From NCBI RefSeq assembly GCF_004563925.1, contig NZ_SPNJ01000006.1, positions 332,237-396,236 of the forward strand: 64,000 bases of DNA, read 5' to 3'. This DNA comes from Herbaspirillum sp. 3R11. GTDB lineage: Bacteria; Pseudomonadota; Gammaproteobacteria; Burkholderiales; Burkholderiaceae_D. Shown piece after piece: positions 1-11,736 of the stretch. The stretch's first letter is position 1; every line of letters starts with the position of its first letter. Both the position numbers and the translations under genes were made by a program. The notes under the pieces were generated by a model. The model searched no databases and was not told where the DNA came from. It saw only the letters and a program-made list of their open reading frames with translations.

Positions 1-185
1 AATGCCCGGCAACGCCGCCCTCCAATTTCATCGGACCGGACGTCGCGCGCGACCAAAATAAAACGACGCTACGCGATCAACATGTCGCGGTGCAGTCGCG
101 AGGCAGGCAAAAAATCTCGTACTAATATCCAGGTAGCCAGCTAGCAACATGCCAGTAACCGAACTCACTCAGGGGAATGGTTATC

Positions 186-2450
186 ATGAAGCTATGCAAG
201 AAAAAACTCGTCCTGGCGACGGCTGTCGTCCTGCAACAATGGGCGATGGCGCCTGCGATCGCACAACAGGCCGCACCACAGACCACGCAACAACTGGCGG
301 CGCTGAATCGCCCACTCGATGAAATCACCGTCACCGCCACGCGCGGCGTCGACAGCGACCTGAATCGTGTCGCAGCCACCGTTTCGGTGATCACTGCCGA
401 AGAACTCGAGCAACAGAACGCCAAGGATATCAAGGATGCGCTGCGCTATGAGCCGGGCGTGGAAGTGCGTCGTTCGGTGTATCGCGTCGGTGGCGTGACC
501 GGTGCGTCCGCCACGATGGGGCGCGGCGGCAACGAAGGCATCAATATCCGTGGTCTGGAAGGCAATCGCGTCATGTTGCTGGAAGACGGCGTGGCCTTAC
601 CGCGCGCATTCAGCCAAGGCACATTGAGCGCCGGTCGTGGCGCCTACACCGACACCGATCTGTATCAACGCATCGAAATCCTGCGTGGCCCGGCGTCATC
701 GATGTACGGCAGCGATGGCCTGACCGGCGTGGTCAACTTCGTCACCAAAGACCCGCAAGACCTGCTCAATGTCTTCGGCAAAAGCAGCTACTTTGCGTTG
801 CGTCCTTCTTACGATTCGAGTGACAGCAGTTACGGTGCGACGGGCACCATGGCGTTCGGCAACGATCGCGTGCAAGGCATGCTGGTCCTGAACGCGCGCC
901 ACGGTAACGAAACCGAAACCAACGGCAGCGTCGGCGGCACCGGAGCGGCGCGCACCAAGGCTGATCCGCTCACCTACAATAATCGCTCGGCGCTGGGAAA
1001 GCTGGTGTTCAAGATCGATCCGCGCAATCTGCTCAAGCTGAGTTTCGAAACGGTGGAAAACAAACTGCGCGGCGACAGCCTGTCCGCAGTGGCAGCGCCC
1101 ACCATCACCGGCTATCAAAGCACCAGCGACGTCAAGAGCAACAAGCTGCAACTGCAATTCGAGCATGACGACGCAGATAATCCGGCGTTCCAGAAACTGC
1201 GCGCCAACCTCTACTACCGCGACTCGAAGACCAATCAGTATTCGTTCGAAAACGGCGCTGCGCCGACCCGTCCGCGTTTCCGTGACATCACCTACCAGGA
1301 CGACATCTTCGGCGGCGGCGTGCTGGCCGAGAGCGGCTTCAACACCGGCATCGTCAAGCACAAGCTGACCTACGGCGTCGACCTTAGTGTGGCCAAGTTG
1401 CAGATGGCGGCATCGGGCACGGGCTGGACTACCTGCACCGGCACACAATATTGCGAGTACTTCCCCAAAACCGAATACAGCGTGTTTGGTTCCTACGTGC
1501 AGGACGACATGCGCATTGGCGCATTGAGCATTGTCCCGGGTCTGCGTTACGACGCTTACAAGATCAAGCCGGAAGCAAGCGCCAAATACGACGCGCAGGC
1601 CGTCGCCAACAAGCAGCCGGCGTCGACCAGCAAGGACAGTGCATTCTCGCCGCGCCTGGCCTTCATCTATGAAGTCGCGCCAGCGTTCGCACCGTACGTG
1701 CAATATGCGCGCGGCTTCCGCTCGCCGTCGCCGCACGAGGTCAACTCCTACTTCAACAATGCGTCGCAGGGTTATTCGCAAATCGCCAATCCGAACCTGA
1801 AGCCGGAGACCAGCAACTCCTATGAAATCGGCTTCCGCGGCAAACTGCCGAGCTCGGTCGGTCTGTTCAGCTACAGCACCGCAGCGTATGCCGGCGAGTA
1901 TCGCAACTTCATCGACTCGGTGTCCGTGGCGGGTGCCGGTACGGTGCTCAACCCGACCATCTTCCAATACGTGAATGCCGCCAAAGCATCGATCCACGGC
2001 TTTGAAGGGCGTCTCGACTGGCGCATGGAAAACGGCATCTCGCTGAAGACCGGCTTCGCCTATACCAAGGGCACGACAACCGACCAGACCGGCAAGAAGA
2101 CCGGACTTGAATCGGTGGCGCCGTTGTCGGTGGTCGCCGGTGTCCGTTACGAGCCCAGCCAGGTGTGGTTTGTGCAGAGCGATGTGGTCTACAACGCCGC
2201 CAAGAAAAAGGAAGACATCGTGACGCCGACCAACTTCGTTTCGCCGTCGTTCTTCGTCATGGATCTGCGCTCGGGCTATCGCTTCAGCAAGAACGCCGTG
2301 CTGTACGCAGGCATTCGCAATCTGTTCGATCGCAAGTACTGGAACTGGACCGATATCCGCGGCCTGTCGCTGGCCGACAGTGCCACCAACAAGGATGCCT
2401 ACACCGAACCTGGCCGCAGCTTCAACGTCAGCATGAAGTTCGAATACTGA
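186..2450 (+). CDS. TonB-dependent outer-membrane receptor, haem/haemoglobin type
   Basis: This is a 22-strand-barrel TonB-dependent receptor, probably importing haem or haemoprotein-bound haem across the outer membrane. The first ~28 residues form a Sec signal peptide ending around AIAQQ. A plug domain follows with the start ITVTATRGVDSD and the typical ILRGPASSMYGSDGLTGVV segment. In the barrel, FRSPSPHEV (near base 1720) and NPNL (near base 1790) match the FRAP/NPNL pair of haem receptors, with a histidine between them as in HemR/HutA-type proteins. I start at ATG 186 because AGGGG at 171-175 sits about 10 bases upstream; ATG 177 is too close to it. The next gene, 46 bases downstream, is an HmuS homologue, which supports haem as the ligand. 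The ligand is inferred; siderophore uptake is the alternative. Confidence 0.85.
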   Translation: MKLCKKKLVLATAVVLQQWAMAPAIAQQAAPQTTQQLAALNRPLDEITVTATRGVDSDLNRVAATVSVITAEELEQQNAKDIKDALRYEPGVEVRRSVYRVGGVTGASATMGRGGNEGINIRGLEGNRVMLLEDGVALPRAFSQGTLSAGRGAYTDTDLYQRIEILRGPASSMYGSDGLTGVVNFVTKDPQDLLNVFGKSSYFALRPSYDSSDSSYGATGTMAFGNDRVQGMLVLNARHGNETETNGSVGGTGAARTKADPLTYNNRSALGKLVFKIDPRNLLKLSFETVENKLRGDSLSAVAAPTITGYQSTSDVKSNKLQLQFEHDDADNPAFQKLRANLYYRDSKTNQYSFENGAAPTRPRFRDITYQDDIFGGGVLAESGFNTGIVKHKLTYGVDLSVAKLQMAASGTGWTTCTGTQYCEYFPKTEYSVFGSYVQDDMRIGALSIVPGLRYDAYKIKPEASAKYDAQAVANKQPASTSKDSAFSPRLAFIYEVAPAFAPYVQYARGFRSPSPHEVNSYFNNASQGYSQIANPNLKPETSNSYEIGFRGKLPSSVGLFSYSTAAYAGEYRNFIDSVSVAGAGTVLNPTIFQYVNAAKASIHGFEGRLDWRMENGISLKTGFAYTKGTTTDQTGKKTGLESVAPLSVVAGVRYEPSQVWFVQSDVVYNAAKKKEDIVTPTNFVSPSFFVMDLRSGYRFSKNAVLYAGIRNLFDRKYWNWTDIRGLSLADSATNKDAYTEPGRSFNVSMKFEY

Positions 2451-2496
2451 TCACTCGTCAACCGCTGAAAACCACTTAACCGAAAAGAGGCAAGAA

Positions 2497-3630
2497 ATGA
2501 AATACACCAAACTGGGCGCGATGCTGCTGGCTGCAGGCGTCATCAGCATCGCGGCGTGCTCGACCACGCCGAACAGCAACCTGGCCGAACGCTGGTCGGC
2601 ATTGCGTGTGGAGCAGCCCAAACTGCAACCGCGCGATGCCGCGCAGAAGCTTAACGTCTCGGAAGCCGAGCTGGTGGCGACCAATGTCGGCAAGGGCGTG
2701 ACCCGTCTGCGCGACGGCGGCCCCGCCTACAAGGCGGTGTACGACCGATTGCACGAGCTCGGCCAGATCAAGGCCATTACGCGCAATGACACCGCCGTGC
2801 TGGAGCGCGTCGGCACGGTCACCCAGGCCAAGCTCAATGCAGACGGCCGCGTGATTCCGGGCACCGGATTCGCCGGCGGGCCGATCGATCTGCGCTTTGG
2901 CGCCGACCAATGGCGCTCGGCATTCGCCGTGGTGCAGCCGGGCCGCGAAGGCAAGACCAGCCGCAGTCTGCAATTCTTCGACGTGCACGGCAACGCAGTG
3001 AACAAGGTGTATCTCGACAACGAAGCCGGCGTGGCGGCGTTCGACAAGCTGGTCGCCGACTTCAAGGCGCCCGAGCAGTTGGCTTACCTGAGCGTGGACA
3101 AGGCGCCGACCAAGGTTGTCAAGAAGCCCAACGGCGAAGTCGACGTCAAGGAGCTGCGCGACACCTGGAACGAGCTCAGCGACGTGCATGAGTTCCCGCG
3201 CCTGCTCAAGGACCTCGGCATCACGCGTGAACAGGCGCTGGACCTGATCGGCAAGGACGCCGCCTATCGCATCAGTGCGCAGTCGGTGCTGACCCTGCTC
3301 GACAGTGCCGCCAAGCAGGGTCAGCCGATCATGGTGTTCGTGAGCAATCCGGGCATGACGCAGATCTTCAGCGGCAAGATCACGAAAGTGAAGGCGACCG
3401 AAGAGTGGTACAACGTGCTGGATCCGGATTTCAACCTGCATCTGCGCCAGGCCGGCATCGACCATGGCTGGGTGGTCAAGCGTCCGGCCAAGGACGGCGT
3501 GATCACTTCGGTGGAGTTCTACGACGCCAAGGGTGAGCAGGTTGTCAACTTCTTCTCGCGTCGCGATCGCAACAAGGAAGAGACCACAGCTTGGCGCAAT
3601 ATTGTTGCCAGTCTGGCAAAAGCATCATGA
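2497..3630 (+). CDS. HmuS/ChuS-family haem-binding or haem-degrading protein with lipoprotein signal
   Basis: The 377-residue protein aligns by eye over its whole length with ChuS/HmuS/HemS, the tandem-repeat haem-handling proteins of haem uptake loci. The haem-ligand region SDVHEF is kept, placing the conserved histidine at residue 231, and the C-terminal repeat has the matching stretches IMVFVSNPG and LHLRQAG. What is odd is the N-terminus: Lys-containing MKYTKLG, a hydrophobic run, then ISIAAC with Cys21, a good lipobox. ChuS-type proteins are normally cytoplasmic, so this copy looks exported and lipid-anchored in the envelope. AAGAGGCAAG upstream is a fair ribosome site. It follows the receptor by 46 bases and probably shares its transcript. 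Whether it degrades haem or only binds it cannot be told from the sequence. Confidence 0.85.
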   Translation: MKYTKLGAMLLAAGVISIAACSTTPNSNLAERWSALRVEQPKLQPRDAAQKLNVSEAELVATNVGKGVTRLRDGGPAYKAVYDRLHELGQIKAITRNDTAVLERVGTVTQAKLNADGRVIPGTGFAGGPIDLRFGADQWRSAFAVVQPGREGKTSRSLQFFDVHGNAVNKVYLDNEAGVAAFDKLVADFKAPEQLAYLSVDKAPTKVVKKPNGEVDVKELRDTWNELSDVHEFPRLLKDLGITREQALDLIGKDAAYRISAQSVLTLLDSAAKQGQPIMVFVSNPGMTQIFSGKITKVKATEEWYNVLDPDFNLHLRQAGIDHGWVVKRPAKDGVITSVEFYDAKGEQVVNFFSRRDRNKEETTAWRNIVASLAKAS

Positions 3631-3682
3631 TGCTTTTGCCGCTTGATGAAAAAAGTGGCAAAAACGTCGTAAAACGGACACG

Positions 3683-3718
3683 GGGGTCAGGGCGCGGGGA
3701 GCCGCCCTTGACCCTTTT
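3683..3718 (+). terminator. Intrinsic terminator after the haem locus
   Basis: GGGTCAGGGCG (3684-3694) pairs with CGCCCTTGACCC (3703-3714), with one bulged base, and TTTT follows. It would end the receptor/HmuS transcript. Its right arm contains the -35 box of the rpsL promoter described next. Confidence 0.75.
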
Positions 3719-3736
3719 GCGTTTCAGGCATATACT
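3708..3736 (+). promoter_or_regulatory. Sigma-70-type promoter of the str operon
   Basis: TTGACC (3708-3713), a spacer of exactly 17 bases, then TATACT (3731-3736) give 5 of 6 matches in each box. Transcription would start near 3743, leaving a leader of about 190 bases before rpsL. That leader (3743-3930) is pyrimidine-rich around 3770-3830 and holds no credible reading frame. The -35 box lies inside the terminator stem of the upstream locus. Confidence 0.65.
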
Positions 3737-3930
3737 CGCGAGTTCTCGAATTTAGGCTCTCCTGGGCTTAAGCGTTCTTTGGTCTGCTTCCGGCTTTCTT
3801 CGGCGCTTCTCTCGTTTTCTCTAAAATCGGTGTGCACAGGTTTCTTTCGTGCAAGTTTCTTGTTTAATTCCAAGCAACCGTTCCTGGAATTAATGTTATT
3901 AACGTCGTAAATTTTGTTGGATATAAAACG

Positions 3931-4314
3931 ATGCCAACCATCAATCAATTGATTCGCAATCCACGCGTCTCCGCGATCGTGAAGAGCAAATCGCCGGCGC
4001 TGGAAAACAGCCCGCAAAAACGCGGCGTGTGTACCCGTGTTTACACAACGACTCCTAAAAAGCCAAACTCCGCTTTGCGTAAAGTTGCAAAAGTGCGTTT
4101 GACCAACGGTTTCGAAGTGATTTCGTACATCGGTGGTGAAGGCCACAACCTGCAAGAACATAGTGTCGTGCTGTTGCGCGGCGGCCGTGTGAAGGATTTG
4201 CCGGGTGTGCGTTACCACATGGTTCGCGGTGCTCTGGATACCCAAGGCGTCAAGGATCGTAAGCAAGCTCGCTCGAAGTACGGTGCCAAGCGCGCCAAGG
4301 CAGCTAAGAAGTAA
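3931..4314 (+). CDS. rpsL: 30S ribosomal protein S12
   Basis: S12 sits at the decoding centre and controls accuracy; it is the target of streptomycin-resistance mutations. The 127-residue sequence has the family core [14 protein letters not shown] and [14 protein letters not shown]. Lys43 and Lys88, the usual resistance positions, are both wild type, so no target-based streptomycin resistance is predicted. It is the first gene of the str cluster (rpsL-rpsG-fusA-tuf). In many bacteria rpoBC lies just upstream; here a haem locus does instead. Confidence 0.98.
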   Translation: MPTINQLIRNPRVSAIVKSKSPALENSPQKRGVCTRVYTTTPKKPNSALRKVAKVRLTNGFEVISYIGGEGHNLQEHSVVLLRGGRVKDLPGVRYHMVRGALDTQGVKDRKQARSKYGAKRAKAAKK

Positions 4315-4450
4315 TTTGTTTTTTGTCGGGCGCAAGCCTGGTGAAATGTGTCGGTCCGTAACGGGCCGAGTAAGTGGTTGGCTATGATGGCCGCCGCGAG
4401 TGCGGCAAGAGTTTATCTGCGCGCTCAACTGAAGACTGAAAGGAATTGAA

Positions 4451-4921
4451 ATGCCACGTCGTCGTGAAGTACCCAAGCGGGATATCCTGCCTGATCCAAA
4501 GTTCGGCAATGTTGAAGTTGCTAAGTTCGTCAACGTGTTGATGTTGTCCGGCAAGAAGTCGGTCGCTGAAAACATCATCTACGGTGCGTTCGACCATATC
4601 CAAACCAAAACCGGTAAAGACCCGCTGGAAGTGTTCTCCGCTGCACTGAACAACTGCAAGCCGCTGGTCGAAGTGAAGTCCCGCCGCGTTGGCGGCGCCA
4701 ACTACCAGGTTCCAGTGGAAGTGCGTCCTGTCCGCCGTATGGCGTTGTCGATGCGTTGGTTGCGCGAAGCCGCAAACAAGCGTAGCGAAAAGTCCATGCC
4801 GCAACGTCTGGGTGGCGAGTTGATCGAAGCGGCTGAAGGCCGTGGCGGTGCGATGAAGAAGCGTGACGAAGTTCACCGTATGGCCGAAGCGAACAAGGCG
4901 TTCTCGCACTTCCGCTTCTAA
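4451..4921 (+). CDS. rpsG: 30S ribosomal protein S7
   Basis: S7 is a primary 16S rRNA-binding protein that starts assembly of the 30S head and contacts E-site tRNA. The 156 residues begin [16 protein letters not shown] and include the conserved [11 protein letters not shown] and [10 protein letters not shown] stretches. AAAGGAATTGAA precedes the ATG. The gap of 136 bases from rpsL is longer than in E. coli. In the E. coli str operon S7 is the translational autoregulator, acting in the rpsL-rpsG gap; whether this gap folds the same way was not established. Confidence 0.98.
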   Translation: MPRRREVPKRDILPDPKFGNVEVAKFVNVLMLSGKKSVAENIIYGAFDHIQTKTGKDPLEVFSAALNNCKPLVEVKSRRVGGANYQVPVEVRPVRRMALSMRWLREAANKRSEKSMPQRLGGELIEAAEGRGGAMKKRDEVHRMAEANKAFSHFRF

Positions 4922-5048
4922 CAAGACTGTGCGGGGCTTTCCGGGCTTTTTGGAAAGACTTCGCTTGTATCTAAAATTTGTTCGAGCCGAGCGACTATTT
5001 TACAAAAATGGCGCTCGGTTTCGCGCATTAAAGACTTAGGAATAAATC

Positions 5049-7154
<2,106 letters not shown>

Positions 7155-7164
7155 TTTAAGTTTT

Positions 7165-7200
7165 GCGCATCCCCTGCGTTGGCCGGGGATGCGCTTTTAA
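7165..7200 (+). terminator. Terminator/attenuator between fusA and tuf
   Basis: GCGCATCCCC (7165-7174) and GGGGATGCGC (7185-7194) form a perfect 10-base-pair stem with a 10-base loop, followed by TTTTAATTG. It is placed to reduce read-through from fusA into tuf. Confidence 0.7.
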
Positions 7201-7237
7201 TTGTTAAGAAAATCGTTCTTTTTGAAGGAAATGCAAA

Positions 7238-8434
7238 ATGGCAAAAGGTAAATTCGAGCGGACCAAGCCGCACGTGAACGTTGGCACGATTGGTCACGTT
7301 GACCACGGCAAGACCACACTGACAGCCGCAATCGCGACCGTGTTGTCGAAGAAATTCGGCGGCGAAGCGAAGGCCTACGATCAAATTGACGCGGCACCGG
7401 AAGAAAAAGCACGCGGCATCACGATCAACACCGCCCACGTTGAATACGAAACAGCAAATCGTCACTACGCTCACGTTGACTGCCCAGGCCACGCCGATTA
7501 TGTGAAGAACATGATCACCGGCGCCGCGCAGATGGACGGCGCGATCCTGGTTTGCTCCGCAGCAGACGGCCCGATGCCGCAAACACGCGAACACATCCTG
7601 CTGTCGCGTCAAGTTGGCGTTCCTTACATCATCGTGTTCCTGAACAAGGCCGACATGGTGGATGATGAAGAGCTGCTGGAACTGGTCGAAATGGAAGTGC
7701 GCGAGCTGTTGACCAAGTACGAATTCCCAGGCGACGACCTGCCAATCATCAAGGGTTCGGCGAAGCTGGCCCTCGAAGGCGACACTGGCCCACTGGGCGA
7801 GCAAGCGATCATGGCCCTGGCAGAAGCACTGGACACCTACATCCCGACACCGGAACGTGCTGTTGACGGCGCCTTCCTGCTGCCAGTGGAAGACGTGTTC
7901 TCGATCTCCGGCCGCGGTACCGTTGTGACCGGTCGTGTTGAGCGCGGTATCGTCAAGGTCGGCGAAGCTCTGCAAATCGTCGGAATCCGTGACACACAAG
8001 ACACCGTTTGCACAGGCGTTGAAATGTTCCGCAAGCTGCTGGACCAAGGTCAAGCGGGCGACAACGTCGGCGTGCTGCTGCGCGGCACCAAGCGTGAAGA
8101 CGTGGAGCGTGGTCAAGTGTTGGCCAAGCCGAACTCGATCAAGCCGCACAAGCATTTCACCGGCGAGATCTATGTTCTGTCGAAAGACGAAGGCGGCCGT
8201 CATACTCCGTTCTTCAACAACTATCGTCCACAGTTCTACTTCCGTACAACGGACGTGACTGGTTCGATCGAGTTGCCGAAGGACAAGGAAATGGTCATGC
8301 CAGGTGACAACGTGTCGATCACCGTGATGCTGATCAACCCGATCGCGATGGAAGAAGGCCTGCGCTTCGCTATCCGTGAAGGCGGTCGTACCGTCGGCGC
8401 TGGTGTGGTTGCCAAGATCCTGCCAGACGCGTAA
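7238..8434 (+). CDS. tuf: Elongation factor Tu
   Basis: EF-Tu delivers aminoacyl-tRNA to the ribosome as a GTP complex. The protein carries the P-loop GHVDHGKT at residues 19-26, the [12 protein letters not shown] switch-II region with the catalytic histidine, and the [10 protein letters not shown] guanine motif; domains II and III are complete. GAAGGAAATGCAAA precedes the start. This is the str-cluster copy; betaproteobacteria commonly carry a second tuf elsewhere, which cannot be seen here. Hairpin terminators lie on both sides of the gene. Confidence 0.98.
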   Translation: MAKGKFERTKPHVNVGTIGHVDHGKTTLTAAIATVLSKKFGGEAKAYDQIDAAPEEKARGITINTAHVEYETANRHYAHVDCPGHADYVKNMITGAAQMDGAILVCSAADGPMPQTREHILLSRQVGVPYIIVFLNKADMVDDEELLELVEMEVRELLTKYEFPGDDLPIIKGSAKLALEGDTGPLGEQAIMALAEALDTYIPTPERAVDGAFLLPVEDVFSISGRGTVVTGRVERGIVKVGEALQIVGIRDTQDTVCTGVEMFRKLLDQGQAGDNVGVLLRGTKREDVERGQVLAKPNSIKPHKHFTGEIYVLSKDEGGRHTPFFNNYRPQFYFRTTDVTGSIELPKDKEMVMPGDNVSITVMLINPIAMEEGLRFAIREGGRTVGAGVVAKILPDA

Positions 8435-8462
8435 TAGCTTCAGTAGTAGTTATTTATCATTG

Positions 8463-8495
8463 CCGCGGATGGTTGTCATCCGCGGTTCGTTCTTT
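8463..8495 (+). terminator. Terminator/attenuator between tuf and rpsJ
   Basis: CCGCGGATG (8463-8471) and CATCCGCGG (8477-8485) form a perfect 9-base-pair stem with a GTTGT loop, followed by TTCGTTCTTT. The rpsJ start lies only about 20 bases beyond, so it probably attenuates rather than fully stops transcription. Confidence 0.6.
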
Positions 8496-8506
8496 AAAGG
8501 AAAATC

Positions 8507-8824
8507 ATGTCAGCTCCTAGCCAAAAAATCCGTATCCGCCTGAAGGCATTCGACTACCGTCTGATCGACCAATCCGCACAGGAAATCGTCGACACGGCAA
8601 AGCGCACTGGCGCCGTCGTCAAGGGTCCGGTTCCGCTGCCGACACGCATCCAACGTTTCGACGTTCTGCGTTCGCCGCACGTCAACAAGACTTCGCGCGA
8701 TCAATTCGAAATCCGCACGCACCAACGCCTGATGGACATCGTTGATCCGACCGACAAGACTGTCGATGCGTTGATGAAGCTGGATCTGCCGGCTGGCGTT
8801 GATGTAGAAATCAAGCTGCAATAA
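8507..8824 (+). CDS. rpsJ: 30S ribosomal protein S10
   Basis: S10 is a 30S head protein that also serves as NusE in transcription antitermination. The 105 residues contain the conserved [15 protein letters not shown] start and the [14 protein letters not shown] segment. TTAAAGGAAAATC precedes ATG 8507. It is placed 72 bases after tuf but 205 bases before rplC, so here S10 looks closer to the str unit than to the rest of the S10 cluster. Confidence 0.98.
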   Translation: MSAPSQKIRIRLKAFDYRLIDQSAQEIVDTAKRTGAVVKGPVPLPTRIQRFDVLRSPHVNKTSRDQFEIRTHQRLMDIVDPTDKTVDALMKLDLPAGVDVEIKLQ

Positions 8825-8893
8825 ACTTTTGCGGCAGGTGTTGTAAAAAGTATGACCGGATAAGGCTTTGACATACCACGACACTATCGGGTA

Positions 8894-8922
8894 TTGCAAA
8901 TAAAAATTTACCCGGTTATACT
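8894..8922 (+). promoter_or_regulatory. Candidate promoter and leader for the rplC cluster
   Basis: TTGCAA (8894-8899), 17 bases, TATACT (8917-8922) form a plausible sigma-70 promoter inside the 205-base rpsJ-rplC gap. The match is 4 of 6 and 5 of 6. A start near 8929 would leave a leader of about 100 bases before rplC. A second, weaker option is TTGACA (8868-8873) with TATTGC 18 bases on. Confidence 0.45.
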
Positions 8923-9029
8923 GATCGGCTTCGGTGGAGTCGCGCTGGCTTTTTGTCCCGGCGATTTCACATATTTTAGTAGTACAAACATCAGCCCCGC
9001 CCAATCGCAGGCGGGAATGGAGAAAAACA

Positions 9030-9686
9030 ATGAGCCTAGGCCTTGTTGGTCGCAAGGTTGGTATGATGCGTATCTTCACGGAAGACGGGGATTCTATTCC
9101 TGTGACCGTGCTGGATGTGTCGAACAACCGCGTGACCCAAATCAAAACGCCTGAAGTGGATGGTTATTCCGCTGTTCAGGTCGCATACGGTCAGCGTCGC
9201 GCCTCGCGTGTGACTAAAGCTGCTGCCGGTCACTACGCCAAAGCTGGCGTTGAAGCTGGTACCGTCCTGAAAGAATTCCGCATTGACGCAGCCAAGGCTG
9301 CCGAGTTGAAAGCTGGCGACATCGTCGCTGCAAGCTTGTTCGAAGCTGGCCAGAAAGTGGACGTGCAAGGCGTGTCCATCGGTAAGGGCTACGCTGGTAC
9401 GATCAAGCGCCACAACTTCGCATCCGGTCGCGCATCCCACGGTAACTCCCGTTCGCACAATGTTCCAGGCTCCATCGGTATGGCGCAGGATCCAGGTCGT
9501 GTTTTCCCTGGTAAGCGCATGACCGGTCACCTGGGTGACGTTACCTGCACAGTGCAAAACCTCGAGATCGCACGCATCGACGCTGAGCGTCAATTGCTGC
9601 TGGTCAAGGGTGCCGTGCCAGGCGCAAAGAACGGCCAAGTGGTCGTGTCGCCGGCAGTCAAAGTTAAAGCCAAGAAGGGAGCCTAA
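9030..9686 (+). CDS. rplC: 50S ribosomal protein L3
   Basis: L3 binds 23S rRNA early in 50S assembly and reaches toward the peptidyl transferase centre. The protein of 218 residues starts [16 protein letters not shown], the universal L3 start. An open frame extends 32 codons further upstream, but GGAG at 9019-9022 just before ATG 9030 and family length decide for 9030. The loop region with [15 protein letters not shown] is conserved; it contains the glutamine-methylation neighbourhood of L3 ([11 protein letters not shown]). Confidence 0.97.
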   Translation: MSLGLVGRKVGMMRIFTEDGDSIPVTVLDVSNNRVTQIKTPEVDGYSAVQVAYGQRRASRVTKAAAGHYAKAGVEAGTVLKEFRIDAAKAAELKAGDIVAASLFEAGQKVDVQGVSIGKGYAGTIKRHNFASGRASHGNSRSHNVPGSIGMAQDPGRVFPGKRMTGHLGDVTCTVQNLEIARIDAERQLLLVKGAVPGAKNGQVVVSPAVKVKAKKGA

Positions 9687-9689
9687 TTC

Positions 9690-10310
9690 ATGGAACTCAA
9701 GCTCCTGAATGATCAAGGTCAAGCCGCATCGAACGTCGCTGCTCCTGACACGATCTTTGGTCGTGACTACAACGAAGCGCTGATTCACCAGGTCGTCGTG
9801 GCTTATCAAGCCAATGCTCGCAGCGGTAACCGCAAGCAAAAAGACCGTGAAGAAGTGCACCACACAACCAAGAAGCCATGGCGCCAAAAGGGTACTGGCC
9901 GCGCTCGTGCTGGTATGTCGTCCTCGCCACTGTGGCGCGGCGGTGGTCGTATTTTCCCGAACTCGCCTGACGAAAACTTCTCGCACAAGGTCAACAAGAA
10001 GATGTATCGCGCAGGTGTCTGCTCGATTCTGTCCCAGTTGGCTCGCGAAGGTCGTCTGTCGATCGTCGAGAATTTCTCGGTCGAAGCACCGAAGACCAAG
10101 CTGCTGTCGGAAAAGCTGAAGGTCATGGGTCTGGACTCCGTGCTGGTCATTACTGACAGCCTGGAAGAAAACCTGTTGCTGGCATCGCGCAATCTGCCGA
10201 ACGTGCTGATTGTCGAGCCACGTCAAGCTGATCCAGTCTCCCTGGTGTTCTACAAGAAAGTGCTGATCACCAAGCAAGCACTGGCCATGATTGAGGAGTT
10301 GCTGGCATGA
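9690..10310 (+). CDS. rplD: 50S ribosomal protein L4
   Basis: L4 lines the nascent-peptide exit tunnel. In E. coli it also represses the S10 operon through the leader RNA; if that holds here, the only long leader is the one before rplC. The 206 residues include the tunnel-loop stretch [15 protein letters not shown], where macrolide-resistance changes occur; it looks wild type. The gene begins 3 bases after rplC and its stop overlaps the rplW start by 4 bases (ATGA), indicating translational coupling. Confidence 0.97.
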   Translation: MELKLLNDQGQAASNVAAPDTIFGRDYNEALIHQVVVAYQANARSGNRKQKDREEVHHTTKKPWRQKGTGRARAGMSSSPLWRGGGRIFPNSPDENFSHKVNKKMYRAGVCSILSQLAREGRLSIVENFSVEAPKTKLLSEKLKVMGLDSVLVITDSLEENLLLASRNLPNVLIVEPRQADPVSLVFYKKVLITKQALAMIEELLA

Positions 10311-10621
10311 ACGCAATTAAACATAGCGAAGAGCGCTTGCTGAAAGTGCTGCTGGCGCCGGTGATCTCTGAAAAGGCAACCTTCGTCGCCGAGAAAAACG
10401 AGCAAGTCGTTTTTCTGGTGATGCAAGATGCGACCAAGCTGGAAGTCAAGGCTGCGGTCGAACTGCTGTTCAAGGTCCAAGTGGAGTCCGTTCAGGTCGC
10501 GAATCGTCAAGGTAAGCAAAAGCGTTCCGGCCGTTCGGTTGGTCGTCGCAACCATACACGTCGCGCATTTGTCAGCCTGAAGCCTGGTCAAGAGATCAAC
10601 TTCACCGAGGAGGCTAAATAA
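10307..10621 (+). CDS. rplW: 50S ribosomal protein L23
   Basis: L23 sits at the tunnel exit and is the docking site for trigger factor and SRP. The 104-residue protein has the usual start region [17 protein letters not shown] and the loop [13 protein letters not shown]. It overlaps rplD by 4 bases at the start, and its stop shares one base with the rplB start (TAATG), so the three genes are tightly coupled. Its length is typical of the bacterial family. Confidence 0.97.
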   Translation: MNAIKHSEERLLKVLLAPVISEKATFVAEKNEQVVFLVMQDATKLEVKAAVELLFKVQVESVQVANRQGKQKRSGRSVGRRNHTRRAFVSLKPGQEINFTEEAK

Positions 10622-11445
10622 TGGCACTCGTAAAAGTTAAACCAACCTCGCCTGGTCGTCGTGGCATGGTCAAGGTCGTCAGCGACCTGTACAAGGGTCG
10701 TCCATTTGCCGGCCTGATCGAAAAGAAGTCCAAGACCGCTGGTCGTAACAACAACGGTCACATCACCACCCGTCATATCGGTGGCGGCCACAAGCAACAC
10801 TACCGCGTTATCGACTTCCGTCGTAACAAGGACGGTATCGTTGCCAAGGTCGAGCGTATTGAATACGACCCGAACCGTACTGCGCACATTGCTCTGCTGT
10901 GCTACGCAGACGGCGAACGCAAGTACATCATCGCGCCTAAGGGCATCGCAATCGGCGATTCGCTGATCAGTGGTGCAGAAGCGCCGATCAAGGCTGGCAA
11001 TTCGCTGCCGATCCGCAACATTCCTGTCGGTACAACAATCCACTGCGTGGAAATGTTGCCAGGCAAGGGTGCTCAGATCGCTCGTACCGCCGGCGCCGGC
11101 GTTGTGCTGATGGCACGCGAAGGTACTTACGCTCAGGTGCGTCTGCGCTCCGGTGAAGTGCGCCGCATTCACATCGAATGCCGTGCAACCATCGGTGAAG
11201 TCGGTAACGGCGAACACAATCTGCGCAAGATCGGTAAAGCTGGTGCCATGCGTTGGCGCGGCGTTCGTCCGACAGTGCGTGGTGTGGTCATGAACCCGGT
11301 CGATCACCCGCACGGTGGTGGTGAAGGTAAGACTGCAGCAGGTCGTCATCCAGTTTCGCCGTGGGGTCAACAGACCAAGGGCAAGAAGACACGCAGCAAC
11401 AAGCGTACGACTTCAATGATTGTCTCGCGCCGCGGCAAGAAATAA
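10621..11445 (+). CDS. rplB: 50S ribosomal protein L2
   Basis: L2 is required for subunit association and peptidyl transfer. The 274 residues contain the conserved [18 protein letters not shown] and the C-terminal [13 protein letters not shown] loop whose histidine is essential in E. coli L2. GAGGAGG just upstream, inside the end of rplW, is a strong ribosome site. Nothing is truncated. Confidence 0.98.
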   Translation: MALVKVKPTSPGRRGMVKVVSDLYKGRPFAGLIEKKSKTAGRNNNGHITTRHIGGGHKQHYRVIDFRRNKDGIVAKVERIEYDPNRTAHIALLCYADGERKYIIAPKGIAIGDSLISGAEAPIKAGNSLPIRNIPVGTTIHCVEMLPGKGAQIARTAGAGVVLMAREGTYAQVRLRSGEVRRIHIECRATIGEVGNGEHNLRKIGKAGAMRWRGVRPTVRGVVMNPVDHPHGGGEGKTAAGRHPVSPWGQQTKGKKTRSNKRTTSMIVSRRGKK

Positions 11446-11454
11446 GGATAAAAC

Positions 11455-11730
11455 ATGACACGTTCATTGAAAAAAGGTCCATTCTGCGACGCTCACCTGG
11501 TCAAAAAGGTTGAAGCCGCTCAAGCGACTAAAGACAAGAAGCCAATCAAGACATGGTCCCGTCGTTCGACAATCATGCCGGATTTCATCGGTTTGACGAT
11601 CGCGGTGCACAACGGCAAGCAACACGTGCCGGTTTATGTGTCCGAAAACATGGTTGGTCATAAGCTCGGCGAATTCGCGCTGACCCGTACGTTCAAGGGT
11701 CACGCCGCCGATAAGAAGGCTAAGAAATAA
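11455..11730 (+). CDS. rpsS: 30S ribosomal protein S19
   Basis: S19 binds the 30S head with S13 and contacts the intersubunit bridge. The 91-residue protein starts [15 protein letters not shown] and has the family's [19 protein letters not shown] core and [12 protein letters not shown]. It lies 9 bases after rplB, with AAGGATAAAAC as its ribosome site, and 6 bases before rplV. Confidence 0.98.
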   Translation: MTRSLKKGPFCDAHLVKKVEAAQATKDKKPIKTWSRRSTIMPDFIGLTIAVHNGKQHVPVYVSENMVGHKLGEFALTRTFKGHAADKKAKK

Positions 11731-11736
11731 GGTCCT

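Noticed and set aside
1..185. Fur box before the haem receptor
   Set aside because: No convincing 19-base Fur-like inverted repeat was found in the available upstream sequence.
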